Source: Eremophila alpestris peregrina (lineage: Eukaryota; Chordata; Aves; Passeriformes; Alaudidae). From it: DNA of 64,000 bases. The notes under the pieces were generated by a model. That model was not told the origin of the DNA. It did no database searches and saw only the letters and a program-made list of their open reading frames with translations. The translations under genes were made by a program, and so were the position numbers. Numbering within the stretch: position 1 is the first letter of the stretch; each line of letters starts with the position of its first letter. Positions 50,701 through 62,820 of this stretch are shown here, in pieces. Where the stretch lies: the NCBI GenBank assembly GCA_009792885.1, contig WMCF01000140.1:651146-715145 (forward strand). The letters are read 5' to 3'.

Positions 50701-52274
50701 ATGTCCCACTTGTGGTGCTGTTACCATGGTTTGCATTAAAAAAATATCTTTCCTTTGTTCACCCCCATCATGGATCTGTTTCCCATCATGTCCACTCATT
50801 AAATCTTTTGCCATCCCAGTATAGGATACTGAGAAGACTGGTAGGACTTTGTGGTCACTGAAATGTAACTGTGACATCTCCCAAAAAAAGTGCCACTGGA
50901 AGAATGAGGAGTGAAATAAAAGAAAAGCCACTACATTTGTGAACAAGCAGGTGGTACCAGAGAGCCCCTACCCCTGGAGTATCTGTCTCTCCAGGGACTT
51001 GGGTAAAACAACCAAACAGGTTTACTGGTTTTATGGGCATTCTTCTCTTTGTCACCAATAGATGGGAGCAGAGATTTCTCTACTCATGGAATTTTCAGGC
51101 TACAGAGCTTGCAGTTTTTTGTGCACTGTGAGGGGTAAAAAATAAAACCAAACAATGTCAGTATAGCTCATTCATGTGTCCACAGGGAGAAGGACATTGT
51201 TTGCACACAGATGAGGTTTGTAATGGGAGTCAAATAGAAAGCAGGAGTCAGCACTCTTGTGTTCTTTAACACTGGAATTCTCTGGTTTAGTATCTAAAAC
51301 TGGTCAGAGGGTATTGAATAAGTTTACAACCCCTCATTGTTATTTCCCAAATTATAAGTGTGTTTTGCTTGGATCCAAGCCTTTACAAAAGCCATTAAAT
51401 GTGTCCTAAACTTCCATCCTTTTTTCCTACAAGATCAAAGAGGAGAGGCTGTCCAGATGTAAATAGCTAAGCCTCTAATGAGATGATCAGTGAATTGTTT
51501 CCCTCTTGTGTTAGAAGCATTTAAATTACAATATTGCACTTAGGGCACTCTGCACTTGTGACTTGTATAGCAGGATCCCTAACACAAGCCAGACAAGTAA
51601 TTTCAGCAATTAGCTTTCAGCACAGGTCCCTGCCCTCTGCTGTTCATCAGAGGCAAGCCAAATGCTTTGCTGAACAATATTCATTGGGCCTGGCACTCCT
51701 CTAGGGCTGGGCACATCACAAACAGTTTCTAACAGCAAGGAGCTGTTTGCAGGAAGCAAAATCTTGTGTATTTTTTTGCTCAACAGGAGCCTGACTCAGC
51801 CACGCTGGAGGTGAAGGGAAACCTGGGAATGGCAGAGCAGCACCTGCTCAGGTGTGACACTGTCAGGACTGCTCCAGGCTGCCAGCAAGGGAGAGCAGGA
51901 TCAGTTTGCATAGCCTGAGGTTGGTTGGTTTCTTTGGGGGATTTTTTGGTAATTCCCTCTATTCCTGCGTAGATATTTTGTGCAAGTAGGAATATAAATT
52001 TAGGTGCCCCTGGAGCTACCCATAAATACAAGGGTTGGTGGGACAGAGTAAAGAAAACCTCTCTCCTGCCCAACTTTGGGATAACCAGGGAGATGCTGTG
52101 CCTGAGCTGCCTCGTTCCCAGTCAAGGCCTTTATTCCTTGTTTGTGTTTCTTTCAGTGATGCTCACTGCCATGTTCATAAGTTAGAGCTGAGTCTTCCAG
52201 AGACAACCAGGAGATAGGAGCATCTGGAGATTTCATGAGAGAGGCATCCAAGCTCCTGAAGAAAAGGTACTTAC
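50701..52274. other. Non-coding DNA between two CR1 segments
   Basis: The first 130 bases may be a decayed continuation of the CR1 copy at 50636. The rest is unique with short frames. No gene or RNA is recognised. Confidence 0.5.
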
Positions 52275-52484
52275 CTCAACTCATTCAATCTTCTTTTAGA
52301 AGAGATTTCTTCTTTATACTAAGAGTGAGTTTACCACCCTTCCTATGAACCCAGAAACCTTCCAGAGTCTTGATCTTGTCCCAGAGTGTGATGGCTTTGA
52401 ACAGCCTTTCTCAGCTTTTTTTCATGTCATTTGCTTTACTCAAGGGGAAAGATCTCTCCAGCCCCCTTTCATGACAGGGCTTCT
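52275..52484 (-). mobile_element. Decayed CR1 LINE body segment
   Basis: In reverse complement this segment reads AAAGGGGGCTGGAGAGATCT, then AAAAGCTGAGAAAGGCTGTTC, later TGGGACAAGATCAAG, CATAGGAAGGGTGG and TATAAAGAAGAAATCTCTTC. The same landmarks occur in this order in CR1 upstream of its 3' tail (GGGGGCTGGAG..., GGCTGAG...TTGTTCAGCC, GGGACAAGG, CATAGGAAGTTCC, TA(T/A)AAGAAGAAA.TTCTT). It is on the same strand as the 3' tail at 50636 but about 1.6 kb away, so it is probably a separate insertion or a copy split by later sequence. It also shows an exon-like acceptor and an ideal GAG/GTAAGT donor at its 3' boundary. Confidence 0.55.
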
Positions 52485-53973
52485 CTGAAGCAAAGGGTCT
52501 AAAGTGATGATTTTTATTGAAATTCTGGCAGTAATCCTGCAGATACCACTCCTCTTAACTTGCATGGCTAGAGCAGAAATTGTCGAAGCTCTGGGAAAAA
52601 AAAACAAAAGAGGAAAACAAAAGCAGCTGACTGCATGCCAACTTTGGAAGTTAAAAACTCTTATTTGTAGTTTGGGTGTGTTCCAAATTTATCAAAGCCC
52701 TGCCTTCATTTAGCAATAAGCTCCACTAAAAACCAAACTCTTCTACATAAAACTGACTTTTGACTTCCTAATTTGACAGCAGCTTCTCTGAAATGATACT
52801 TGCTGTTAGTGATGAGTTTAAAATGAAAATTCAAACCTTATCCTGAAAGAGGGAGCAGTTTTACACATTTTTAGACTGCTTATGGTGACATGGAGGAGTA
52901 GTACTGCAAAATCACCCAACAAGACATCAGATTAAGGTGCCCTGGTGATTCAGAATTTAAGGATGCCAGTGCTCACTACCTTGTGTGCCCCTCCTGATCT
53001 GGAAGCCAAGCAAAAGCCCTTGTGAAACTCGAGTGCAGAGGCTCCAGGCCCAGCCTGCACTCAGAATATTGGGCTTTGACAGCCCCATGGCATTTTGGTT
53101 TCACTTAATCAGCTCTTTTTGTTATAAGCTGTGGGCTTCAGATAACAGCAGTGAAAAACAAATTCCAGTGGAAGCAGCACCCTGCTGGGTACAGACTGAG
53201 ACAGAAAACATCCAGAAAAGCCAAATAGTTCTTATTTCTTGTAATCACCTGTGGTACAGCAATCAAATGTTGACTGGTGTTTGCTGATGACTTGCTTTGC
53301 AGGAAAAACAAAGTCAAAGAGAGAGGAAGAGAGGGATTTTCTGCATTTCTGATAAATCTGGAGTTCTGGCCTTCAGTGACAGTTTTGCCAACAGTAAAGA
53401 GAATGACAAATATCTGCAGTCTGAAGTGCCTGGGAGCAAACTCACACGTGCCTTCACTGTGCTGCTTTTGTTTGCAGAACCTTTCCATCTGGATGAGTAG
53501 CAGGAGCAGGGAAGCATTTGAAGCTAGGAAAAAACACCATACTGCTACCTATAAAGCACTGATAGGATTTTTATGTGGAGCCCTAAAGGGAATGGCATGC
53601 AGTGCTTTTTTGTTTTGGTTTGGTTTGGTTTTTCTTTTTGCCAAGTAGGAGAGCTCAGATGTTTGCAGCAAAACAAAATAAACTCAGGCATTGAAACTCC
53701 TTCCTGAAATGTGTCTGGTGGCTGATGCCATGGCACATGCATTGTGCACCCTTGGGCTGTCCTGGGCACTGCTGGGACACTGCTAATGGCACCCATGGCA
53801 CAAAAGGGAAGGTAATTAGCAGAGAATGATTATTGCTGCAGCTAGAAAGTAGACAAACAATCCTTTGGGTTTCAGTACATTGCCTCAGTGTTTTCAAACC
53901 AGCACCTAATCTTCCCAGACCCCGCTCTGGCTGTTCCTTTCTTCCTTTCTTTTCTTTCCCCCCCTTTTTGCAG
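52485..53973. other. Unique non-coding DNA
   Basis: A short (GGTTT)n tract sits near 53615-53633. Overlapping frames of 123 (+) and 116 (-) codons between 53138 and 53648 are unrecognised and open on both strands. Acceptor-like pyrimidine tracts end at 53478 and 53973. Confidence 0.5.
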
Positions 53974-54204
53974 GGACTGTGGCTTATTCTGATTCACTCC
54001 ATTCCTTTGCTCCCAAGCAGCCCCAGGGCAGGCTGGCTGTTGCCAGGGATATGGTCAGTGCATGTGACATGGTGCCACCAAAAACAATCCTGCTCATTTC
54101 TGGTGCCACGCTGCTGCAATCGGCGCGGCCGGGCTGGGAGCAGGACACTTCAGTCAGCCACAGGGTTTTGTGAGAAGAATTTCCCTTCAAGGAAGTGTTC
54201 TTAA
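53974..54204 (+). other. Possible terminal exon, weak
   Basis: A strong pyrimidine tract ending in TTTTTGCAG (53973) precedes a frame that stays open for 76 codons to a stop at 54202-54204. The peptide is not recognised and includes a short CpG-bearing stretch (GCGCGGCC near 54122-54130). There is no clear polyadenylation context close by. Chance is a fair explanation. Confidence 0.1.
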
Positions 54205-55040
54205 AAAACAGCTCTCAGGGAGAAATGTGCGGGTTTTGATCATGAGGTGGTTGTTGGCAAAGGTTTCCTTGCCAAAATCCAGTCGGGGTATATCAGTGAG
54301 GGATGGTAAACACGTGCCACTTGGACAAGAAATTAGTAGGCTACACAGCACTGTGGAAAATATTAGACTCTCTTCTTACCCTGACCTCAGAGAGCCTGTT
54401 AGGAGATTAAGAATCTCCAGCTCTCAAAGGTATAGCTGTTTTACCAAAATTCAATTAATGAAGAATAATATTTTGGGAACAAGAGGAAACACCTCTGTAG
54501 CGTGTGGAGTGCTAGGAATAGATGGAAATTTGCCTGTATAAACAGCTCAGCAACTCTGGGATGAATTATAGGAGCATTTTGTATGCATGATTGCCCATCT
54601 GTGTAAAACAAGACATGCAGCCACACACAGGAATGATGTGCAGGGCAGACCTGTGGGGCTGTTATTCACTTGCTCCAGGACAAGACCTGTCCTGCCACAT
54701 CCAAGTGCGACCCAAGGAAGCTGAGATAAATCTTTTATAAGTAAATAAGCTGAGCAGGAGGCCTCGCAGGGAGGAAACTCAAGGTATGCTATCTCCATCT
54801 GTGTTCCTGAGTTTGGGGTTTATTTAGACTCAAGTCAGATTTTGGACTGTTCCTTCTCCACTTGAAGTTCCTTTGGCAGTTGCAGGAGGGCTGAGGGCTC
54901 AGATCCAGCTGCACGGGCACTGGCAGTCTGTGGGGAGCTGCAGGGCTCCAAAGCAGGGATGCTGTCAGGAACTCTGCCTTGCACAGCTCCCCTCTCAAGT
55001 ACCAGCTGCAAAATGTCAACAGCACCTTCCTGAGAGAACA
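54205..55040. other. Unique non-coding DNA
   Basis: Overlapping short frames exist on both strands with no recognised domain. No repeats of note. Confidence 0.55.
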
Positions 55041-55200
55041 CAATTAATTAAATGAGGCCTAATTAATTAGTGTCAGGAAAGCAGATGTAGCAATTATGGC
55101 AGAAGTAAACAAATGTACATATTGTAAATTGTTCTGCAAAGGATTTGTTCTGGAATCCCTGTGGCCCTTTCACTCCTCCCCTTGATGCTAGTGGGAAGGC
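55041..55200. promoter_or_regulatory. Candidate homeodomain-site cluster
   Basis: CAATTAATTAAAT at 55041-55053 is followed by a perfect 12-base palindrome CTAATTAATTAG at 55059-55070, giving several TAATTA cores within 30 bases. The next 130 bases are complex, repeat-free and closed in all frames. Paired TAAT sites are classic targets of paired-type and HOX homeodomain dimers. The function is inferred. Confidence 0.25.
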
Positions 55201-56052
55201 CATCAGGGAAAATATAGAGATAAACTGCAAATTGATGAGGAACTAATGTACTTTTATAAGTTTATATCTCAGGAAAACAATCGGCAAACAGACTGCTTTA
55301 TTAACCCCTTGGGACTTGGGGGTGAAACACAATCCTGATATTTCATTTCCAGATCATGCAACATCATGTGCCACAAAAAAGTCAACTGTTTAAAGTCTGT
55401 TTAATGTGTCTGTGAAAAAGCAAATGTGGAGCCTTTAGACTTTAGAAAGGATCTTCACTGAATGAAATCTCTCATACCTTGTAGATGTGAGGATGTTCCA
55501 AACTCAATATAACAGACCCTGGAAGAATGAAACACACTTTGAAAACTCAGATAGAAAAATTTCCAAGTTGCCTTTCAAGATTTCTTCAAGATCATAAAGA
55601 GGACAAATTTGGCTGGTTAGGGATGTAGCTGTAGGAGCAAATGGGACTAATGTACTGGAAGAAGCAGTTGAGACATGAAGAAACCAAGAGTACTGTGTGT
55701 GAAAGGAAATGCATTGCACAGCCAGTATCATGCTGAGGGGCACAGCCCCATGAGCAGCCAGGAACAATCACTTTCTGGGTCTCACCAGATTAGCCTTCAC
55801 TCTGTGCTCTTGTTTTGCCCTGCAGGTCATGATGGCTGTGGTGCAGAGAGGATGGGAGCTGGGATGTACTTGAGAGTGGAGTCAGCTCACTCAGTCATAC
55901 TGTGATGAAGATGTCAAGGTGGAAAATACCCCCTTGCCTTGGTGAGCAATTAAAGGATTAAGGTAGGCAGCAGCAGCCTGTTCTGCAAGAGGGAAGTAGC
56001 AGAGGCCACTCACTGCTCTTCCCACCTCTTTGTGGTTCCCCTTTTCCCCCAG
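55201..56052. other. Unique non-coding DNA
   Basis: Another acceptor-like string (TGTTTTGCCCTGCAG ending at 55826) lies here, about 225 bases before the possible exon at 56053, but no good donor follows it closely. No other structure is seen. Confidence 0.5.
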
Positions 56053-56191
56053 ATGATACTGGTACAAGTCAGAAAGAGAGGCTTTCCATGGCCCATGCCA
56101 GGATATCTCCTTTATTGGTTCAGGTGGCAGCATTTCCTGTGCAAAGCACTGCCAAGTAATGAGCTGCTCATTGGTGCTGCTCCCCACCATG
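56053..56191 (+). other. Possible 139-nt exon, open in one frame
   Basis: This is the best splice-signal pair in the window. A long pyrimidine tract ending CCCCTTTTCCCCCAG (56052) leads in, and ATG followed by GTGAGTG leads out at 56192. One frame is open throughout (47 codons, starting with Met, rich in aromatic residues: Trp, Tyr, Phe); the other two contain stops. The peptide matches nothing I recognise and its frame runs only a few codons into the following sequence. It could be an exon of a non-coding RNA or a decoy. Confidence 0.22.
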
Positions 56192-58760
56192 GTGAGTGCA
56201 TTGCCCTGCTCATGTGAGATATGTGAGGATTTTGGGGTTTGTATTATGGGCTTTGTGCTTATGTGAGTTTCTCCTTGCTTTCAAAAGCCAGGATTTAAAG
56301 GTGAATACCTCTGTTTTGTGATAGTGCAGTCAGTTGCCAGCTTCCTGAAGGGAATGGGTTTGGTTTATGTTCACAAACATTCACTTCTTTAGTGCTTGTC
56401 TCAAACAATTTCTGTTCCAGTGAGTAAATGAGCAGTGAGACAAGTAGTGAGAGGAGGGAAGGTGCAAACAGAATAGCTAGAACAAAGTTTAAAAATCATT
56501 CCAAACAAACCTACCCAGGGTAAGATGTGTGAGAAGAGCAAAGGCAGCCTGTTCCTGTGCCCAGGCACAGGATGAAGAATCTGTGCAGGCAGCTGACAAG
56601 GCAGATGGATAATTAGTGCCATGGGTTAGGACCTGGGCAGGCACTGCTGGTGCCCTGGCAATTGCTTTTGGCACTTCATTTGGAAATCTCTTCCTCCTGC
56701 TTTGGGTATTGGCAGAGTAGCACGAGACCATCTTGCATTAGGGACTGGGGCAGCAACAAGAGTGTTCGACTTTTTTGGATCTTAAAAGGAAAACAAAACC
56801 TTTAAAATAATGTTTGAAATCCTCCTTTTTCATTTGCTCTTAAAGTCTGAATTCTCCTCTTTTAAATGGGACACAGGGCTCTTTTTCTTCCTCATCTCCC
56901 TTATTTAAAAAATTAGTTTTTTGTGTGCATTCTAATGCATTTTTAGAGATTTCACAAGACAGCTCTGCCAGCTTCCAGCTACAGCTTTTATGATCTGAGC
57001 ACCTATTCAGGCAATGGTAACTTTACATTAATCAATGACAGGTTTTACAAAAACAGAAAATATAAATAATATCCAGGGACTTAATGCACTAAAAGCCAAC
57101 CAGCTCTCTGTAACATCCCATCCTCTTAATGTTCCTTGTTTTGTATTTTAGATAACAAGAGGCCGGGGGGGCAATCAAGGTCGTTGAATGAAATGCTCTG
57201 ATAACAAAGAACATTTTCTTGTTTGTAGAAAGTCATTGGTCAAACCATACAACCTGTACCTGTGCAGGAATTCTGAGAGTGAGTCCAGCACCATCATTGC
57301 ATTTCAGAGCCCAAGCACCTTTGTGGACCTTGCACCAGTAGATGTCCACAGGCATCACCTTTCCTGCCCCTTCAATTTGCCTGTCCTTGTGCTGCACCCA
57401 CACCGTGATGCCAGGGCCTTTCCAAATCCCTGCTCTTTTTCAGCAGGCAGTGAATGACAAGCCAAAAGCAAATGGGATCAAGTTTGGCCAGGCAGGGCAG
57501 TGTCCAAAGGAGGCCCAGCAGGGTGCTGTGGCTGCAGCCTTTGCTACCTGCCTGCAGCTGAACAGGTTCCATCCTCATATCCTGTACATGTGGCTTAATT
57601 GGCCTGGCCCTTCCAAAGAGAGGCAGCAGCCCTGATTTACTGCACTGTATAAATGTGTTTATAGCTTGGCACCAGCACACTTAGGCTCAGTTTTCCAACA
57701 TGGATTTCCAATAAGCCCTTTGCTCAAATGAGTCTATTAACTTTAAAGTGCCTGGAGGTGAAATGGAATTATGAGAGACAGGCTTTGGGGATTGAAGCCT
57801 AAAACAGCTGGGAAAGGCTCCTGGAGTCTTCTGTTAGTACCTGTTGTGGTTGATATTTATATTAAGGAAAAATAATGTAGAAAGTAAAAGCAAACCTGGG
57901 ACACACATGGCCTCAGCCTGAGCTGCCTTTCACTTCAGCTGGCACTCAGACCCATCCCATTCCACAGGATTATTAGAGCAGCTCCTGATTTAAGCCAATG
58001 TGCAATCAGAACATAACCCATTCCCTCCTCTCCTTATGAATTTAACTTCCAAGAGTCACATTTCCCTGTTCCTGCAGTGGGGCACCACAGCCTGGGGAGA
58101 AGCTCATCTGGCAGTGAGTCTCATGGCTCTGTTTGGTCTCTGGTGTTGTGCAGAGCTGGGACACACTTCCCTCTCCTCTCCCAGCCTGGGGGGCTGCACA
58201 GAGCTGCTCTTGGAGCCTCTCAGTGCTGCCCTGCTGCTGCCAGAGGGGCTGGGATGCTTCCATGTGGAACACCAATTATCATCCCTGCAGGGGCAGGAAA
58301 CCAGGCAGAAAGTTTTAGTGGACCCCTAATTACAGTCCATAATGACCTACCTGAACCTGCCCAAGGTTACATCTCTCTAGCTCAGGAATAAGACTGATTT
58401 CTAGTTGCAAATGGCTTGACTTTATCTGGAATAAGAAAGGAATTCCTTAACACCCATGGAGGTAAAAAAAGATTCGTAGAGAATGGAATTAAATGAGGAA
58501 AAGTTTCTGCTTTAAGAAAAAGAAGTCTCCTTTCCCTTTTACAATTTTTTATCCCAAGGTATAGGCTGATCCAAGGGGGTATAGCTGCTCTGTCAGTTGG
58601 GAACCGCTCCATTTCCACTCCAGTTACTTTTTGTGCCAGTAAAATGTTTGTGTGACAACTGAAAAAAATCCCTGTGCACCAAGGTCAGGGTGCAGTCTCT
58701 CTCTCTTCTGTGGAGATCAGCTTGCCTTGCCTTGTTTCTGGGTGACATCCATATGAAAGA
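56192..58760. other. Unique non-coding DNA
   Basis: Mixed composition. A run of seven G lies near 57165-57171. Overlapping frames on opposite strands at 57188-57680 and 58000-58391 are unrecognised. No transposon or RNA gene is recognised. Confidence 0.55.
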
Positions 58761-58885
58761 CCTGCAGACATAATGACAGGATACAGTTTTTAATTAAAAA
58801 TTATAATGTGCTGTTATCACATTATTAACCAAATCGAATCTGTGGATTTTTGCAGAGTACCCAGATTTAGGAGATAGTATTTTTG
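58761..58885. promoter_or_regulatory. Candidate regulatory block with nested palindromes
   Basis: A perfect 14-base palindrome, TTTTTAATTAAAAA at 58787-58800, is followed at 58803-58825 by an inverted repeat with 8-base arms (ATAATGTG / CACATTAT) and a 7-base spacer. The surrounding sequence is AT-rich, complex and closed in all frames. The two structures are nearly adjacent. They may be dimer-binding sites or chance AT-rich symmetry. Confidence 0.25.
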
Positions 58886-61320
58886 GTGCAGTATTTCTTG
58901 GACCTGCTGTGATGAGGAAACACTGGATTGCATAGACAGTCATTCAGAGTAAGGGATTTTATGAGGGGAAGTTCATGACCTTGCTTTGTGTAACACTCAG
59001 ACACCTCACACTGAGAGAGAGATTTTACCACCCAAAACAGAGGTGTGGACATGTGCTAGTCATGACTCTTCTCTGGAAATCCTTGTTTCTGCATAAAAGA
59101 AGAAACAGGAGCAGAGAAGCAGGGAGTGAGGAGATGCTCCCTTTCCAGTCTGCTTGGACTGAGTGTGGGAAGCTGAAGGGGAACAGGGCTGGCTGAGCCT
59201 GACCTAGGGCTGTGCAAATCCATCTCTGGTGGCTTGCCTCCCCCTGACCCTGGGGAGCAGAACCTCTCTGGGTAAGCAGGATTGCTTCAAAGATGCGTGG
59301 TGGCAACCCCAGTTTTCCTTTGTAACACAGAACATGTGGAGCCCCTGGATTTTGTCCAGCCACTTAGACCAAGGCATTCAGTCACCTGTCCTCAGCTCCC
59401 TGGCACCAGTCATGAGGCACTGCTTGACAGACTCTTCAAAGTCTCCTGGCTTGGGTCTGTTCAGGGGAAAAAAAAGTGCCTCTTGCCACTCACCAGATTT
59501 GTTGGAGGGCTCAAAAACTACACATGGAAAAGCAGTGGGCAGGGCAACTGCCCTTGCTCTTCACATATATTGGCTTTCCCATTCCTCAGGTTAAACTGCT
59601 GCTACTTCACAGTGCACTTCATCTTCTGAGATGAGGTTAGTACCATTTATTTGTCATCTGTAATTTTTTTCTACATTTGTTGGGGTTTTTATAGTCTGGA
59701 AAGCTTATCCCCTGTAATTTTTGGTTTTACTGGACTGGCTCCACTTGCATGGTGACTCCCTTCCAGTATTTCCCATCGTGGCTCAGAAGGGCTGGGGGAT
59801 TCAGCTCAGGAGGTGGGATCTCAGTGGAGCTCTGCAGCACAGGTCCACCAGAGATGTCTGATCCAGCAAAACTCTACATCTGCCTGGGACAAAAGATATG
59901 GATATTCAGTTGCCATTGCAATGAAAACTGAATCTTTCATTTGGTCTCTGGATTTTCTGCCCTTGCTTTGGGTTTGTTCTCTTTTCTTCCCTTGCAATTG
60001 TCAAGGCAGCATCTGGGAGTTTTATGAAACAAATGTTACCCATTAAAAGCCTATTGCTGCCTGCCAGAAAGGAAAATGGCACCTTACTGAAAACAATATG
60101 TAATGGTTATTGCTGTCTTGTTGCAAGTTATGCCCTTGAAAAATGTTAGGGACTTCTTTAGTAGCAATTGATGGCGAGAAAAAGCCCAACTAAAGAGAAA
60201 ATTAACTGTTGAATTATCTTTAACACAGCTTCAAACACCATCATACAAATGCCTGGTCTGTTGTGTTCATAGCTGGGTTTACAGTTGCTTCAAGGACAAG
60301 GAACAACACTCCCATGATGCTTTTGTTGCCTCAGTGTTGGAGTCACAAATCATTCCTGTCTGGATTCACAAACCAGCCTTGGAGCAGTGATGGAGACTCC
60401 AAACCTGACCAGGAGAGCACAACTCCAGCCTTGTGAGTAAGAGACTCCTGCACACACAGCACCCCTTGGGCACTGCCTGGGGGACACTGTGCCTCCAAGG
60501 ATGCTTTTTACCTTAAGCTGGCACTCTCAGCACCTGTGTTGCCAGGCCAAGCTGCTGATTCACTCACAGGCTGTTTATATTTTTTTAGTGTTTCCATCTT
60601 AATCTATTTTGTATTGCCTTCTTTTTTTTTCTTTTTTTTTTAATTTTACCTTGCATTAAAATTAGGATTACTAAATTAAAATCAACAGATTTTTACAAAT
60701 CAAATTGGGAAACACAGATCTTTTCTCTTGGAAACACAGCATTAATTTCTGCACACAGCAGTGCCTCTCTCTCTGCACAGCCTTGAACCCAAACTGGTGG
60801 CAGAACTTGTCCTTCCTCAGACTGAGCTACCACCCACAGGGTAAATATGAGAGCAAGGGGCAGTGCTTGGGAAAGCTTGGGAAAGCTTGGGGGCTGCACC
60901 TTCCCCAAAGGCCTGGCAGGAGAGGAGCTGTGCCTGCTGTCAGGCACTTTGCAGAGGTCCCATGAAGGCCTCATCACCTCTGCCCTGACACTTCACAGCC
61001 CCTTGTTACTCTTTTTCTGGCCCTGGAGGCAAAGGAGTTCATCCCACTGCCGTGTCCTGCCTGAACACAAATGCAATGCCCACGTTGTCCGTGGGCTCAG
61101 TGAGCTCTGGCAGGGGTGAAGCTGCTCCAGCTCCAGGGGACAGGGACACAGAGCAGCCCCAGCACAGGCAGAAGGCTCTGAAGTGACCCCAGGCTGCTGG
61201 GGAACAGCCTCTGTCCCAGGGTTAGCATCAGTTCTCAGCAGCACCATCACATTTACACTCCTTCTGTGTGGATGGTTGGCAATCCCCTGGATTGCAGTTT
61301 GGAAGAAAGCTCAGGAATGA
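58886..61320. other. Unique non-coding DNA
   Basis: The T-rich tract at about 60619-60645 is low complexity. A short direct repeat of GGGAAAGCTT lies near 60869-60888. Frames reach 121 codons, overlap on both strands and are not recognised. The 60050-60230 segment is AT-rich with enhancer-like texture. Confidence 0.5.
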
Positions 61321-61740
61321 AGTGCCACATCATCCTGCAGGGGTTTGGGAGCCACGGCCGGACTGCCAGAGGAGCTGCTCCTCAGGGCAACAGGAGTCAG
61401 CTGGAGCGCCAGAGCCGGGCAGCAGCGGGCTCCTGATCCCAGCCGGGCACAATCGGAGCCTCCCGCCGACTTCACAAGGCTCGGGGCAGGGCTCAGCTGG
61501 ATTTTGTTACGGACTGAGGGAAGGGCTCCGGCCTGGAAGTGCCTCCCAGCGCTGCTGGATGATCAGAGCCTGGCACAGCTGAGCCACAGCGAGGCTCCAG
61601 CCCAGCATCCAGGGAATGATCCCATGGCTTTCACCGCAGGTTTAACAGTCGGGGGAGGGCTCTGTGCAGTGAGCGCAGCTTCCCAGGAGGAGCTGCGCCT
61701 GCTGCCAGGGATTCCAACAGGCTCCGTGGCTGCAGGCGTG
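61321..61740. promoter_or_regulatory. CpG-enriched patch, sub-island
   Basis: I counted 20 CpG dinucleotides in these 420 bases, far above the rest of the window outside the right end, in GC-rich sequence. The 183-codon plus-strand frame at 61345-61896 covers it; it has no recognisable domain and owes its length to the composition. The patch could be a minor promoter or enhancer, or a decaying CpG island. Confidence 0.4.
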
Positions 61741-62764
61741 GCCTCATCCCTGCCTGGAAATCAGGATGGAAACCAGCCTTTTTCTCCTCTCCTTCCACCT
61801 CTGCTCAGCAGCTTCCTAAGCAAACCTTACAGTTCTTACCTTGAACATGCTCGAGGATTATCTGGATTGTTCCACCAACCTTTAAATGTCCTCTGAACCC
61901 CATCTGATCTCCTATCAGGTGGTGCAGGGAATAGGCAATTCCAGGGAGGTGCACAGTTGGAAAGATCATACAAACCGGTGCGGTTTGGCTCACCTCTGCT
62001 TTACTTCACTTGGCTTTGATTCCCCTACAAAAAGATCAGGACTCATCAGAAAGACCTAGATGAACACACAGGTTGATCCAAGAGCAGTGAAAAGTGGGAA
62101 TAAGACACTTGAACCCCCAGGAATGGCTCTTCCCTCATGTGCTAAGGAAGGGCAAAGAGAGCTCAGCACTAACCTCTGCTTTGGTGACATTTTACAGCAT
62201 TTTCTACAGGGGAAGACTTGAAAAAAAGCAGATCCATGTTTAGATCATGTCGAGAGCTACTCATGAGTTGTATCAGCTCCAGCTCCCCAAATTGTACTAT
62301 TTATTGCAGAAAGATCAAGATGAAATTTGTTTTGCCATTATCTGTGTGATAACGTGTGCCATGCAAATGTCATGAGCAGAGATGGCAGCAGCTTTGGTGT
62401 GAGAAGCAGAGTAGGTTGGATTTAGGATATCCTAATGAGATTAGAGTGAGACAAAACATAAGATAATATGAGCAGAGGACACGTGGATCCATCCAGGGAT
62501 TTCTGTAAGGGAAAGCCAAATATGCAAAGATTGGGCATGGGGTTTAATTTATCACTTCCATCTTTCTGCTTTTGCAACCCAGTCAGTAGCATGGCATTGG
62601 CCAGAGTTGTAAGAAGAAAATGTCATCAGGAATTATTAATCTTACCTCTGCATAATTGCATAAAAGAAGGAAAGGAAAACAAGGTTGTTTATCTTTGTTT
62701 GGAAGCCTGCAGCCATTGTGGCTGTTTTGGGTCATGCACGTTGGTATCAGTCGATGTGATGGTC
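61741..62764. other. Non-coding DNA upstream of the CpG island
   Basis: Two good minus-strand donor contexts occur: CAAG/GTAAGAAC with its GT at 61839-61838 and GCAGAG/GTGAGCC near 61992. This is the direction expected for a leftward transcript from the CpG island, but convincing partner acceptors were not found. An octamer ATGCAAAT lies at 62361-62368. No gene is recognised. Confidence 0.45.
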
Positions 62765-62771
62765 TATAAAA
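62765..62771 (+). promoter_or_regulatory. TATA-like box before the CpG island
   Basis: TATAAAA occurs at 62765-62771, about 50 bases before CpG density rises. If used, it would place a start site near 62795 and transcription towards the right edge. TATA-like strings are common in AT-rich DNA, and most CpG-island promoters lack one, so this is only suggestive. Confidence 0.25.
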
Positions 62772-62820
62772 TGAACATTAAAAGCTTCTGCCCCTCCCTT
62801 AATCCTGCTCAGGGCACACA

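Noticed and set aside
50623..50946. 107-codon minus-strand open frame
   Set aside because: One end is the CR1 3' tail in its untranslated region, so it is not a gene.
60619..60645. T-rich tract as a reversed retroposon tail
   Set aside because: No SINE or LINE body and no target-site duplication next to it; called low complexity.
61345..61896. 183-codon plus-strand open frame
   Set aside because: It lies in CpG-enriched DNA where stops are rare, has low-complexity Ala/Gly/Pro/Ser content, no recognisable domain and no clear start context.
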